DNA of 64,000 nucleotides from Melioribacteraceae bacterium (GCA_016927595.1 JAFGMI010000008.1:1-64000); one strand, 5' to 3'. Counted from the stretch's first letter, positions 35,326-44,181 are shown. Made by a program: numbers and translations. The notes: a model not told the origin generated them from the letters alone.

Positions 35326-36024
35326 TTATTTTCGACCCATCTGATTTTTGATTTGATCGATCTGTTTCTGATAATACTCTTTATTGCTCGGCTGAATTTC
35401 TAATAATGTTTCGTAAATTGACAATGCTTCATTATAATTTCCCTGGTTGAAATAAATTTTAGCAAGAGTTTCAGAGACAAGACTTTTTCCCGGGAAGTGT
35501 GGTTGTTCAGGTTCTTCCTGCTTTAGTTCCTCTTCACCGACTTCGGGAATCCTGGCATCCTGAAGTTTCCGGGCAAGCTGCTGAAGTTCATCTTCTTCAT
35601 CGTCAGAATTTATTCTTTCAAAACGTGTTTTCGTTGGCTGGTGATCATCCGTTTTATCAGCGTCAGTAAAAAGATTTTCCGAAACTTTGAAATCAACATT
35701 TTCATCAAGCTTTACAATTTGTTCAATTTTATTAAGGTAATACTCTTTCAGTTTTACATTGTTGGTTATATCATCCAACCGGTCTATTGTATTTCTTGCT
35801 TCCTCTTTCTTCCCGGCTTTTGCAAGTGCGATTGAATATAATATTATAGCGGTCGGATAGTAGGGGTGAATTTTAATGCCGTCTTCCAGAATCCCGAGCG
35901 CCTTGCTGGTCTCATCGGATTGCAGATGCCCGGCGGCAACTCTTGTAAAGAGCGGGGAAGTTTTGTTGAACTCGTATATCAATGCGAACTTATCGGCTTT
36001 AATTTTTTCCTGATCCGAACTCAA
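35326..36024 (-). CDS. TPR-repeat protein
   Basis: A 232-residue cytoplasmic protein. N-terminal TPR-like helices (~15-110) are followed by an acidic, low-complexity linker (~120-175, rich in Asp, Glu and Gln). A final canonical TPR, AKIYFNQGNYNEALSIYETL, ends the protein. No signal peptide. It probably acts as a protein-interaction scaffold. The start overlaps the end of the GT2 gene by four bases (ATGA). Confidence 0.82.
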   Translation of the reverse strand: MSSDQEKIKADKFALIYEFNKTSPLFTRVAAGHLQSDETSKALGILEDGIKIHPYYPTAIILYSIALAKAGKKEEARNTIDRLDDITNNVKLKEYYLNKIEQIVKLDENVDFKVSENLFTDADKTDDHQPTKTRFERINSDDEEDELQQLARKLQDARIPEVGEEELKQEEPEQPHFPGKSLVSETLAKIYFNQGNYNEALSIYETLLEIQPSNKEYYQKQIDQIKNQMGRK

Positions 36025-37490
36025 GTTTTTAGTCCCTGCTTTTTTAAAATATTTTGTCTGAACGACAAATATGAAACAACACCGAAACCGACGAAAAACA
36101 TTAATTGAAAAGGGAGTGCGGCAATTTCAAAAAAATAAACAGATGCCGCCACACCGATAAAACAGTAAACAGCTAAAATCAGTTCTACAAATGCTGAAGC
36201 ATCGAATTTAGTATTTTGAAAATACTTGTTCTTAATATACGATTTGTTTTGATTATCTATTTTATATTTCGGTGTCCTGACAAACTCGCTTTTTCTGCTC
36301 AATAATCCTTCCATCACTGCCCTGGTGTTGTTTACAGCCAGTCCCATACTGCCGGCCATGAAAATAGGGAAGAGGGTTATTTTTTTGCGCCAATCCAGGT
36401 AAACATCTCTCTGGGCATTGAGATAAAACAGGAATGAGCTGATAAAAGCCAGCACGAAAACAGACATATAATTAAATACGGTATCGTAAGGGCCACTGTT
36501 TTTGATGAAAATTAAAGGAACATTAAGGATTCCCGCTACAAGAATGAACGGAAACACAATATTGTTGGTAAGATGGAAAGTTGACTGAAGTTTCATTTTG
36601 AGGTTGAGATCCGAATTCCATACCATAGGCAAGAGTTTTTTCGCTGTCTCTATTGCACCTTTCGTCCATCTGAATTGCTGCGCTTTAAGAGCATTTATTT
36701 CTGCCGGAAGTTCAGCAGGTGTGGTCAGATCCCTCAGAAAAATGAATTTCCATCCTTTCAACTGAGCGCGGTAGCTTAAATCGAGATCCTCGGTTAAGGT
36801 ATCGTCCTGCCAGTTACCCGCGTCTTCAATACATTTTTTTTTCCAGATACCGCCGGTACCATTAAAATTTATAAAAAATCCGGCTTTGTTTCTTACCGTT
36901 TGCTCAATTACGAAATGACCGTTTAAAGCTAGAGCCTGTATTCTTGTCAGCAACGAATAATCTTCGTTTATGTGTTCCCACCTGGTCTGCACCATGCCAA
37001 CACGATTATCTGAAAAGTAACCCATAGTTGTTTTCAGGAAATCGGGTCTGGGCACAAAGTCCGCATCGAATATGGCAATAAATTCGCCGCGTGCGGTTAG
37101 AAGTCCTTCTTTCAACGCACCTGCTTTATAACCTTTTCTGTTAGTCCTGTGAATGTGTTTAATGTTGAAGCCTTCTTTACGTTTTTCTTCAACTATTTCA
37201 TTTACTATTTCAGTGGTGCTGTCGGTAGAGTCGTCGAGCACCTGAATTTCTAGTTTCGACCTTTCATATTCGATACAGCAAACTGAATCGATTAATCTTT
37301 CAGCAACATACATTTCATTATATAACGGCAGCTGAATTGTTACTGCGGGAAGATCGGCATTCGTTTCCGCTTTTGAATGAGAACTGTTCCTGAATTTATT
37401 ACGGTAGTAAATCATAATAAATCCGTGACTGGAAAAAATAAGTATCACTGTAAGCGTGAAAATGTAAAGAGAGAGTATTAATTCATTCAT
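36021..37490 (-). CDS. Membrane glycosyltransferase, GT2 (cellulose-synthase-like)
   Basis: About 489 residues from the ATG at 37490; an in-frame start at 37523 would overlap lptE by 17 bases. One N-terminal helix, a cytoplasmic GT-A domain, and four or so C-terminal helices are visible. The GT2 motifs are complete: FIAIFDADFVPRPDF (DxD), TLTEDLDLSYRAQ (TED), and QQFRWTKG (QxxRW). Processive polymerases of this type build beta-glucans and related polysaccharides; the sugar cannot be inferred. The gene sits between lptE and the TPR gene, with which it overlaps by four bases. Confidence 0.88.
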   Translation of the reverse strand: MNELILSLYIFTLTVILIFSSHGFIMIYYRNKFRNSSHSKAETNADLPAVTIQLPLYNEMYVAERLIDSVCCIEYERSKLEIQVLDDSTDSTTEIVNEIVEEKRKEGFNIKHIHRTNRKGYKAGALKEGLLTARGEFIAIFDADFVPRPDFLKTTMGYFSDNRVGMVQTRWEHINEDYSLLTRIQALALNGHFVIEQTVRNKAGFFINFNGTGGIWKKKCIEDAGNWQDDTLTEDLDLSYRAQLKGWKFIFLRDLTTPAELPAEINALKAQQFRWTKGAIETAKKLLPMVWNSDLNLKMKLQSTFHLTNNIVFPFILVAGILNVPLIFIKNSGPYDTVFNYMSVFVLAFISSFLFYLNAQRDVYLDWRKKITLFPIFMAGSMGLAVNNTRAVMEGLLSRKSEFVRTPKYKIDNQNKSYIKNKYFQNTKFDASAFVELILAVYCFIGVAASVYFFEIAALPFQLMFFVGFGVVSYLSFRQNILKKQGLKT

Positions 37491-37506
37491 AAATAATCCG
37501 GAATTG

Positions 37507-38022
37507 TTACCAGTTAGAAACAACCCCCAATAAAATATCGTCAGTTAATATGTCAATCAGTTCGGTAACGGCGTTTAATCTTGCCTGGTATGCATCTTCA
37601 GTTGTACTGTATGTGGCATAGTTACTAAAGTTTTTATCAAGTATCGTTTGTTTTTTAATAAGGTCCTTATAAACAACCTTAACGTTTAACGTTAATCTGC
37701 GTTCTGTTGCAGTTTCAGCTTTACCTGAAACAGTTTCGGCGCGGTCCTGCAGAGAAGTTATTGTACATTCGAGAAGAGCGTCTGCACTGGTTTTATCTGC
37801 GACATCAAGGTTGTTATCGTCGAGGAATTTTTGTATTAATTCATTTGTAAAATCCGTGCTGAGATTGGGCTCTGCCGAACCGCTTCTGTCTTTAACGATG
37901 GGGATGGATATGCTGTTTAAGTGAGGAGGCACCGAAGCTCCGGTAAAAGAGTAACTGCAGGCTTCCAGCAGAAATGCCAGGATGGTAAATGATAGTAACC
38001 TGATCAATCTAACGTAAATCAT
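37507..38022 (-). CDS. lptE: LPS-assembly lipoprotein LptE-like
   Basis: A 171-residue lipoprotein with the lipobox LLEAC. SYSFTGASVPPHLNSISIPIV, then ELIQKFLDDNNLDVAD, DALLECTITSL and the late ATYSTTEDAYQARLNAVTEL (in part) match the LptE/RlpB family of Bacteroidota, which plugs LptD and helps place LPS in the outer membrane. Its N-terminal codons overlap the sigma-54 regulator gene by 14 bases, a gene order conserved in the phylum. Confidence 0.88.
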   Translation of the reverse strand: MIYVRLIRLLSFTILAFLLEACSYSFTGASVPPHLNSISIPIVKDRSGSAEPNLSTDFTNELIQKFLDDNNLDVADKTSADALLECTITSLQDRAETVSGKAETATERRLTLNVKVVYKDLIKKQTILDKNFSNYATYSTTEDAYQARLNAVTELIDILTDDILLGVVSNW

Positions 38023-39115
38023 ATTCTTTTATCTTTCTGTACAAAGTTCGTTCACTAATATCAAGCAATTTCGCAGCCTTCTTCTTATTCCACTTCGTAT
38101 AATTCAGTGCGTTTAAAATAGCATTTTTTTCTATTATACTCATCGGTATTACCTCATCGATACTATTAATGCCTGCTTGGTGAGTCTCGTTACCGACATT
38201 AACTCCCGCAATATTTTTTAGTTCCATCAAATCTTTTTTGATTTCGATAAGTGCCCTGTATATCATCTCCCTGTCGAGATCCTCCGGGGCTTTGTTTAAC
38301 GGTACTGGTAAATTCTTAATTTCCCTCGATTCATTATAAGTTGAAAGCAAAGGAGAGAAGGCACTTAAATCCAGTATCCCGTCTTTAGATAGTGCGGCTG
38401 CTGTTTCGATAACATTTTTAAGCTCCCTCACATTCCCGGGCCAGTAATATCCGGTAAGCAGTTCTCGGGCCTGATCGGTTATAACCAGGTCTTCAATCCT
38501 GTTCTTATTCTGATATTCATTCATGAAGTGGTCGATCAGCAGATTAATATCCTCGCGTCTTTCGCGCAGCGGCGGTATTGATAGTGTAACGGCTTTAAGT
38601 CTGAAATAGAGGTCATTTCTGAATTTATGTTTTCCTACTTCTTCCTGAAGATTTTTATTTGAAGCGGCGATTATTCTTACGTTAACCCTTGTTACCTTTT
38701 CGCTGCCGAGTCTCATAAATTCGCTTGTCTCGAGGACTCTCAGAAGTTTAACCTGTGTAGTCAGCGGCATTTCGCCGATTTCATCCAAAAAAAGTGTTCC
38801 ACCGTCCGCAATCTCGAAATAACCTTTGCGGCTGTCCGAGGCACCCGTAAAGGAGCCTTTTTCATGACCGAAAAGTTCGCTTTCTAAAATCCCTTCCGGA
38901 ATAGCGCCGCAGTTAACACTTACGAGTTTCTGATTTGCACGGGAACTTCCTGCATGAATTGCTTTGGCAAATATTTCTTTGCCCGTTCCGCTCTCACCAT
39001 GAATAAGCACCGAAATGTCAGACTTAGCCACCTGCATCACTATATCAACCAGGTCGCGAATCTCTTTGGATTTGCCAATAATATTATGTGCTTTCTGAAA
39101 TTTGTCCCTATCCAT
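38009..39115 (-). CDS. Sigma-54-dependent transcriptional activator without receiver domain
   Basis: A 368-residue protein starting almost directly with the AAA+ domain. Walker A is GESGTGKE (40-47), Walker B is GGTLFLDEIGEM, the sigma-54 contact loop reads GSFTGA rather than GAFTGA, and sensor II is in WPGNVREL. A C-terminal Fis-type helix-turn-helix (KKKAAKLLDISERTLYRKI) binds DNA. There is no N-terminal receiver, GAF or PAS domain, so activity must be set by expression level or a partner. It overlaps lptE by 14 bases and probably belongs to the same transcript as the miaB block. Confidence 0.92.
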   Translation of the reverse strand: MDRDKFQKAHNIIGKSKEIRDLVDIVMQVAKSDISVLIHGESGTGKEIFAKAIHAGSSRANQKLVSVNCGAIPEGILESELFGHEKGSFTGASDSRKGYFEIADGGTLFLDEIGEMPLTTQVKLLRVLETSEFMRLGSEKVTRVNVRIIAASNKNLQEEVGKHKFRNDLYFRLKAVTLSIPPLRERREDINLLIDHFMNEYQNKNRIEDLVITDQARELLTGYYWPGNVRELKNVIETAAALSKDGILDLSAFSPLLSTYNESREIKNLPVPLNKAPEDLDREMIYRALIEIKKDLMELKNIAGVNVGNETHQAGINSIDEVIPMSIIEKNAILNALNYTKWNKKKAAKLLDISERTLYRKIKEYDLR

Positions 39116-39218
39116 CAGCGAGGTCTATTGTTAAAACCAAAATTATGCATTTTTTAAAAATTATACGATAATAATATATGGAAATTAAGATGTTATTGGT
39201 AATGTGCAGTTTATCAGG

Positions 39219-39968
39219 TTAAATTCTTATAACCAAACCATCAAAAGCTTTAATAATATTTAACTCTGAATCCAGGGCGGCGAGTTTTTTATCCAGTTCA
39301 TCCTCAGAGTTTTCATCGATATGAGTTAAAATAATATTCCCTGTTGAAAATTTTGCGACTTCCGATAAAATTCCGTCTATATTTACGTGAGTTGCTTCGC
39401 TGATTAATAAATCCAGTGGAATTTCCTTAAACAATAATAAGTCCTCCGGGCAGCCGATATCGCTTGTATATGCAACAGATTTTTCTGCAGTTTTCAGCAG
39501 TAGGCTGAAGGAGTAATATATATCGGAATCTTCCAGGTCATTATTATTAATAATATGTGAATTCCTGTATGGAATTATTTTTAAATCGTCTGAAAGAATA
39601 ATTTCTTCACCCGCATCATATCCTTTTATTTCAATTCCAAGCTTACTCTGAATTGACAGGAGATAACTGTGTTTGAATAGTTGAATGGTAAACGGAATCA
39701 TATTCTGATGAACATATATTATAAGTTTTTCCGATCTACCGGTCAGATACATGTTTACTATTAATGACGTTAATCCGCTGTAGTGATCGGGATGAAAATG
39801 AGTAATAACAATATTCCCGATTGCGTTTATACCGGTTGAACCTGAAAGCAGCGCCCGTGTAGTTGAATCGCCGCAGTCGATCAGGGTGTAATTATTAATG
39901 AGTATGGATGAGTGGAATCTTTTAAGAGAAGTAATCCCGGAGCCGGTACCGATGAATTTAATTTCCAT
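39219..39968 (-). CDS. RNase Z-like MBL-fold hydrolase
   Basis: A 249-residue metallo-beta-lactamase-fold protein. The FIGTGSGITS opening, LIDCGDSTTRAL, the zinc motif HFHPDH (57-62), AYTSDIG and a late ILTHIDEN resemble RNase Z and related phosphodiesterases. It is shorter than RNase Z and lacks an obvious exosite arm, so tRNA processing is not certain. It starts two bases after the SPOR protein gene and is the third gene of the miaB run. Confidence 0.82.
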   Translation of the reverse strand: MEIKFIGTGSGITSLKRFHSSILINNYTLIDCGDSTTRALLSGSTGINAIGNIVITHFHPDHYSGLTSLIVNMYLTGRSEKLIIYVHQNMIPFTIQLFKHSYLLSIQSKLGIEIKGYDAGEEIILSDDLKIIPYRNSHIINNNDLEDSDIYYSFSLLLKTAEKSVAYTSDIGCPEDLLLFKEIPLDLLISEATHVNIDGILSEVAKFSTGNIILTHIDENSEDELDKKLAALDSELNIIKAFDGLVIRI

Positions 39969-39970
39969 AT

Positions 39971-40654
39971 TTAATCCCTGGAAATTACCCTGCCTTTAAC
40001 AGCATATTCTTTTTCCAGCCTGTCACGGAAAATATCGGCTTCCGCTTTGTTTCCAAATTCACCGACTGTCACGATATTAAAAATTGAACCACCTATTTCC
40101 TTAATCGACAAGCCGGATACAAAACCTTCATCAATAAATCTCTGATATAAATTCCTTGCATTAGCCGCATTCAAAAAAGCACCTGCCTGAATTGTAAAAT
40201 TTTTTCTTTCAGATTCTGAAGGAACCGAATAATCCGGTGTGCTTATTCCGGTAAATGCATCCTGATCGGGAATGTTTCTGTCAACGGCTTTAATATAGGG
40301 TGAGGAAGGATATTTATTTATTAATAATTCTTTATACTCTTCAGCTTTATTATACAGACCCAGCGAGTAATAATATGAGAAAATCCTGAACACTGAGGCG
40401 TCAGCATATTCACTGGATGGGTAATGGGTTGCTATCTTCAGGTAAATGGTGTTTGCCGTTTCGCCATTTTCCGTAAGGACTGCTTCCAGAAATAAAACGG
40501 AGGGATTATCAGGGTCGCTTCTTTTAAGTTCAGCCAGAGCTCCCTTGGCATTATTAATATTACCGAACTCAATCATCTTAAGGTAAGGCACAATATTAAT
40601 AACCTGTGCTGAAACAGAAAGCTGAATAACAAATAATAAAACAATGATTCTCAT
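39971..40654 (-). CDS. Exported TPR / SPOR-domain protein
   Basis: A protein of 227 residues. The signal peptide is MRIIVLLFVIQLSVSAQ. TPR-like helices (~25-125, with GLYNKAEEYKELLINKYPSSPY) are followed by a SPOR domain (~150-225: FTIQAGAFLNAANARNLYQ and VTVGEFGNKAEADIF). SPOR domains bind denuded peptidoglycan at division sites, so the protein is likely to act in the periplasm on the cell wall. It follows miaB by nine bases. Confidence 0.88.
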   Translation of the reverse strand: MRIIVLLFVIQLSVSAQVINIVPYLKMIEFGNINNAKGALAELKRSDPDNPSVLFLEAVLTENGETANTIYLKIATHYPSSEYADASVFRIFSYYYSLGLYNKAEEYKELLINKYPSSPYIKAVDRNIPDQDAFTGISTPDYSVPSESERKNFTIQAGAFLNAANARNLYQRFIDEGFVSGLSIKEIGGSIFNIVTVGEFGNKAEADIFRDRLEKEYAVKGRVISRD

Positions 40655-40663
40655 CAGATGATT

Positions 40664-42010
40664 TTAAATTATAATTTCTTCTTTTGTTTTAACAGCATCA
40701 ACCGGTTCAACGGTATCGGCAAATAATGTTGCTGAAGTAGCCCGTATTATCTCCGCATTAATATAATCACCTCTTTTGAGTTTTTCATCAGCAGGGAATA
40801 TAACTACTTTGTTAGTGTCAGTTCTGCCAGCCATAAAGTCATCCGACTTTCTGCTGAAGCCTTCGACCAGCACCAATTCTTTTGTGCCGATCAGATTTTG
40901 GTTGAGTTCGAATGAAATCTGATGCTGGAGGTCAATTATTTCATTTAGTCTTTTTGTTTTTGTTTCGTCGGGAACGTCGTCATCCATTTTAAATGCTTTA
41001 GTACCTTCTCTCGGTGAATATTTAAACATGTAAGCTCCGTCGTATTTTACCTGCTGCATTACATCGAGTGTCATAACATGGTCTTCGAAAGTCTCTGTAG
41101 GGAAACCCGAGATAATATCGGTTGAAAAACTTACACCATTAATAATAGTGCGTGCTTTCTCAATAATTTTCAGATAATGGTCTATGGTATACGTGCGGTT
41201 CATCAGTTTTAGTATTCTGTCCGATCCGCTTTGAACAGGAAGGTGTATGTAGTTGCATATATTATTATGTTCCGCAATTGCGCAGATGAGTTTATCCGAA
41301 ATATCCTGAGGATGTGAAGTTGTAAATCTTATCCTCATATGTCCATCTACTTTGGCGCTCGCTGCAAGCAAATCAGCAAAATCGTTATTGCCGTCTTTGT
41401 AGGAGTTAACATTCTGACCGAGCAAAGTAACTTCCCTGAAACCTTTTTGAGAAAGAATTTTTATTTCATCAACAACTGATTCCAGAGTGCGGCTTCTTTC
41501 CCTTCCTCTTGTAAAAGGGACAACGCAGAAGGTACAGAACTTATCGCAGCCTCTCATCACAGAAATCCACGCAGACAGACCGTCTTCTCTGAAAGGAATA
41601 ATATCGTCGTATGTTTCGGTCCGTGACAATTTAACTCCGATACCTTTTTCACCGGCAAATGCAGTATCAATAAATTCGGGGAGTCTGCGGTATTCATCCG
41701 GACCTACAACGAGATCGACCATTTTTTTATCTTCAATCAAATCCTTACGGAGCCTCTCTGCCATACAACCCAAAATGCCTATAACAGTTGCAGGTTTGAT
41801 TTCTTTAATTTTTTTTAAGTTGCCGAGTCTGCCGTAGATTCTTTGTTCCGCATTTTCCCTCACACTGCAGGTATTGAGAAGAATTACATCTGCATCCTTT
41901 ATATTACCGGTAATATTGTATCCTTTATTCTGCAGTATTCCCATTACCAGTTCGGAATCCGCAACATTCATTTGGCAGCCGTATGTTTCTATATATATAT
42001 TATTGTCCAT
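40664..42010 (-). CDS. miaB: tRNA-i6A37 methylthiotransferase
   Basis: A 448-residue radical SAM enzyme that adds a methylthio group to i6A37 of tRNAs reading UNN codons. The N-terminal UPF0004 domain carries Cys12, Cys48 and Cys82 for the auxiliary cluster. The SAM motif C-D-K-F-C-T-F-C gives Cys155, Cys159 and Cys162. The VPFTRGRERSR block is typical of MiaB, and a TRAM domain ends the protein. The length is standard. It heads a minus-strand run with the SPOR and RNase Z-like genes and faces ~1 kb of repeat-rich DNA. Confidence 0.96.
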   Translation of the reverse strand: MDNNIYIETYGCQMNVADSELVMGILQNKGYNITGNIKDADVILLNTCSVRENAEQRIYGRLGNLKKIKEIKPATVIGILGCMAERLRKDLIEDKKMVDLVVGPDEYRRLPEFIDTAFAGEKGIGVKLSRTETYDDIIPFREDGLSAWISVMRGCDKFCTFCVVPFTRGRERSRTLESVVDEIKILSQKGFREVTLLGQNVNSYKDGNNDFADLLAASAKVDGHMRIRFTTSHPQDISDKLICAIAEHNNICNYIHLPVQSGSDRILKLMNRTYTIDHYLKIIEKARTIINGVSFSTDIISGFPTETFEDHVMTLDVMQQVKYDGAYMFKYSPREGTKAFKMDDDVPDETKTKRLNEIIDLQHQISFELNQNLIGTKELVLVEGFSRKSDDFMAGRTDTNKVVIFPADEKLKRGDYINAEIIRATSATLFADTVEPVDAVKTKEEIII

Positions 42011-42109
42011 CTATACACTTTCAATATTAGTTCTAAAAATTGTTTTTCAGTTTCATGAGAATGACAGTATTAATTCGATGGTCATTCAGTTTGTTATTCA
42101 ATCGTAGTC

Positions 42110-42600
42110 TTGATCTTTGTCTTAATCTAATCCTCACACTTCGACAAGGCTCAGTGTGAGCTCCGTTAGGTTCACACTGAGCATCGAAGAAGGAGCCCTG
42201 CAAACCTAAAGATAGTTTATCCAAATTACAATTGAGAAAGAAGCGGTGTGAAAAGTGGAGAGTTTGTAAAGCGGTAAGGTTTGTAAAGTGGAAACTGTCA
42301 TACTGAACCTGCTTTCGGTAAACAAGCTTGTCTTCGGTAAGCAGGCTCATTTCAGTATCCGGGTGTTTTATGAGACGGATCCCGAAACAAGTTCGGGATG
42401 ACAAATGATTTTTTTTCAGGTGGAGCAAGTACATTTCACTGTGCTCGTTCCGGAATGACGACATAGGGTATTGAACATGAGCCCATCGGAAACTTCATCC
42501 TGATCCTTATCTTAATCTTGGTCTTTATCTTGATCATGACAAAGATCATGACAAAGATCATGAATATGATTTAGATAAATGACACTACGCTTTGCTTGTT
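42110..42600. repeat. Cluster of palindromic repeats and GATAAAGA-type short repeats
   Basis: At least three imperfect hairpins are visible. The first is CTTCGA...GCTCAGTGTGA facing TCACACTGAGC-ATCGAAG (42139-42189). The second is TACTGAACCTGCTT facing AAGCAGGCTCATTTCAGTA (about 42300-42357). The third is ATCCCGAA-ACAAG-TTCGGGAT (about 42379-42400). They are separated by GGAATGAC-type ends (near 42450 and 42580). Two stretches, around 42105-42130 and 42500-42555, consist of short repeats such as GATCATGACAAA and, on the minus strand, GATAAAGACCAAGAT. The same two ingredients recur inside the rpiA gene. Confidence 0.75.
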
Positions 42601-42733
42601 CCGGAATGACAATAAATACTTCACTTTGTTAGTTTGGGAATTCTTTAGCAATATCCCAAAGAATATCAGTTATACAATTACTATATACTCATTGATACTC
42701 AATGCTTACTCTTTACTTATTAATACTTAATCA

Positions 42734-42793
42734 TTACTTCTTGATTCTTACTTCTTGATTCTTACTTCTTGATTCTTACTTCTTGATTCTTAC
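42734..42793. repeat. 14-base tandem repeat, four perfect copies
   Basis: The unit TTACTTCTTGATTC is repeated four times without change (42734, 42748, 42762, 42776) and ends with a partial copy (TTAC). A degenerate unit (TAATACTTAATCA) precedes it. Such arrays change copy number by slippage and sit here upstream of rpiA. Confidence 0.92.
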
Positions 42794-43044
42794 TACCGCA
42801 CACTTCTTCTCCTCTTCATCAATCCTGAATATAATCGTAATCAGATTCATTCAATAAATTTTCACTTTTTACTTTGCGATATATATTTTATTTTATTGTT
42901 GTTGTTCATCAAATTATAAATAGTCATTTTAATTTTTCATTTATTTTGTTCGTCATCACTAAAATTAATAATGTAATACAAATCACTACCAATATTTCTA
43001 TATTTTTAATAAGATGTATTTCAGATATATTTTGATTGAATAAT

Positions 43045-43905
43045 ATGACTCATATAATTAATAAAGATTACATGAAAAGAATAGCGGCGGAGAAAGCGGC
43101 TGAGTTTATTGAGTCGGGGATGATTATTGGGCTGGGTTCAGGCAGTACTGCTTATTACGTGATCAAAAAAGTCGGTGAACTTATTTCAACGGGGAAGATT
43201 AAAAATTTTTTGTGCGTACCGACATCGGGTGAAACAAAAAGGATTGCAGAGGAGCTGAATATTCCATTAACTACTCTTGATGCGAATCCTGTTATTGATT
43301 TAACGATTGACGGAGCTGATGAAGTTTCATTTGTTTTTGATGATGATAAAGATCGGGATAAAGATTATGATCAGGACAAAGACAAAGATAAAAGATCACG
43401 CTTCGGCTCAGCTCGCTCCGGCTCAGCTCGCTTCGACTTCGCTCGCTTCGACTTCGCTCAGCGTGACATTAAAAGAATAGATTGTATTAAAGGCGGCGGC
43501 GGTGCGTTGCTGCACGAAAAAATAATTGCAGAGGCAAGTAAAGAATATATTATTGTTGTTGATGAGTCTAAACTTTCAGACAGACTGTTCGATAATTTTA
43601 GGCTGCCAATTGAAATTATTAGGATGGCGCGTGTAACCAGCCAAAAATTTATCGAGTCAATTTGTGAGGAAGCGGAATTGCGACTTGATTCAAATCACAA
43701 CTCATATTTAACTGATGAAGGCAACTTTATTATCGATGCCAGATTTGCCGGAGGTACAGATCCTGCTGAAATTGATTCTCTGTTAAACGGCAGGGCTGGC
43801 ATAGTTGAAAACGGATTATTCCTCGGTCTGGCTGATAAAGTTGTTGTGGGAAACGCTGCAGGTGTGAAAATTATAACTAATTGTCAAGACCTGCAAAAAA
43901 TTTAA
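43045..43905 (+). CDS. rpiA: Ribose-5-phosphate isomerase A with a ~47-residue internal insertion
   Basis: 286 residues from the ATG at 43045 (in-frame TTG at 43036 and ATG at 43072 are alternatives). It interconverts ribose-5-phosphate and ribulose-5-phosphate in the pentose phosphate pathway. IGLGSGSTAYYVI, VPTSGETKRIAEELNIPL, the catalytic TIDGADEV, IKGGGGALLHEKIIA and FIIDARFAGG are all intact. Between GADEV and IKGGGGAL, where RpiA normally has about six residues, this protein has 53 (residues 95-147). They comprise an Asp/Lys-rich run (DDDKDRDKDYDQDKDKDK) and an Arg/Ser/Phe-rich run (SARFDFARFDFAQRD). The insertion is in frame and the rest is conserved, so the gene is probably functional. 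Confidence 0.92.
   Translation: MTHIINKDYMKRIAAEKAAEFIESGMIIGLGSGSTAYYVIKKVGELISTGKIKNFLCVPTSGETKRIAEELNIPLTTLDANPVIDLTIDGADEVSFVFDDDKDRDKDYDQDKDKDKRSRFGSARSGSARFDFARFDFAQRDIKRIDCIKGGGGALLHEKIIAEASKEYIIVVDESKLSDRLFDNFRLPIEIIRMARVTSQKFIESICEEAELRLDSNHNSYLTDEGNFIIDARFAGGTDPAEIDSLLNGRAGIVENGLFLGLADKVVVGNAAGVKIITNCQDLQKI
43327..43485 (+). repeat. In-frame repeat-derived insertion within rpiA
   Basis: The first half is a run of GATAAAGA / GACAAAGA-type units and the second half repeats GCTCGCTTCGACTTC and ends in CGCTCAGCGTGACATT. These match the short GATAAAGA repeats and the CTTCGACNNNGCTCAGYGTGA palindrome arm in the intergenic cluster 42110-42600. The boundaries are approximate; they are taken from where RpiA homology stops and resumes. 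Confidence 0.75.
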
Positions 43906-44181
43906 TTATTGCAAAAAATAAAAATATTGTTTGCTTATTTTGACAAATAATGTAATATTTATCATGATATTTATAGAGAATTCTTTATTGTTAAACTTCA
44001 CATCTCAATACAAAATAACTTTGAAAGAAGCGAATCAATCCTTTAATATATTACCTGTTTCATTTTCTAAGAGGAGAATTAATATATAAAAAGGTCTTGA
44101 GATTTGGTTTTTAATTTACAATGAGCCCTGTGGGATTTATTTATAGTTAAAATTATATAATTATTATTTTCTGTGGAAATG

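Larger units (their letters stand above)
42011..43044. other. Repeat-rich intergenic region between miaB and rpiA
   Basis: About 1 kb without a believable gene. It contains a cluster of palindromic repeats (42110-42600), a 14-base tandem repeat (42734-42793) and an AT-rich tail (42860-43040) that must hold the promoters for both divergent genes. The open frame 42033-42464 on the minus strand is an accident of the palindromes. Confidence 0.8.

Noticed and set aside
42033-42464. 143-codon open frame on the minus strand between miaB and rpiA
   Set aside because: It runs through the palindromic repeat cluster, has skewed composition and no start signal, and resembles no protein family.
42734-42793. 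Possible CRISPR array
   Set aside because: The copies are directly adjacent with no spacers, and no cas gene is present.
43036-43044. TTG at 43036 as the start of rpiA
   Set aside because: The ATG at 43045 is nearer to the usual RpiA N-terminus; neither has a strong Shine-Dalgarno, so some doubt remains.
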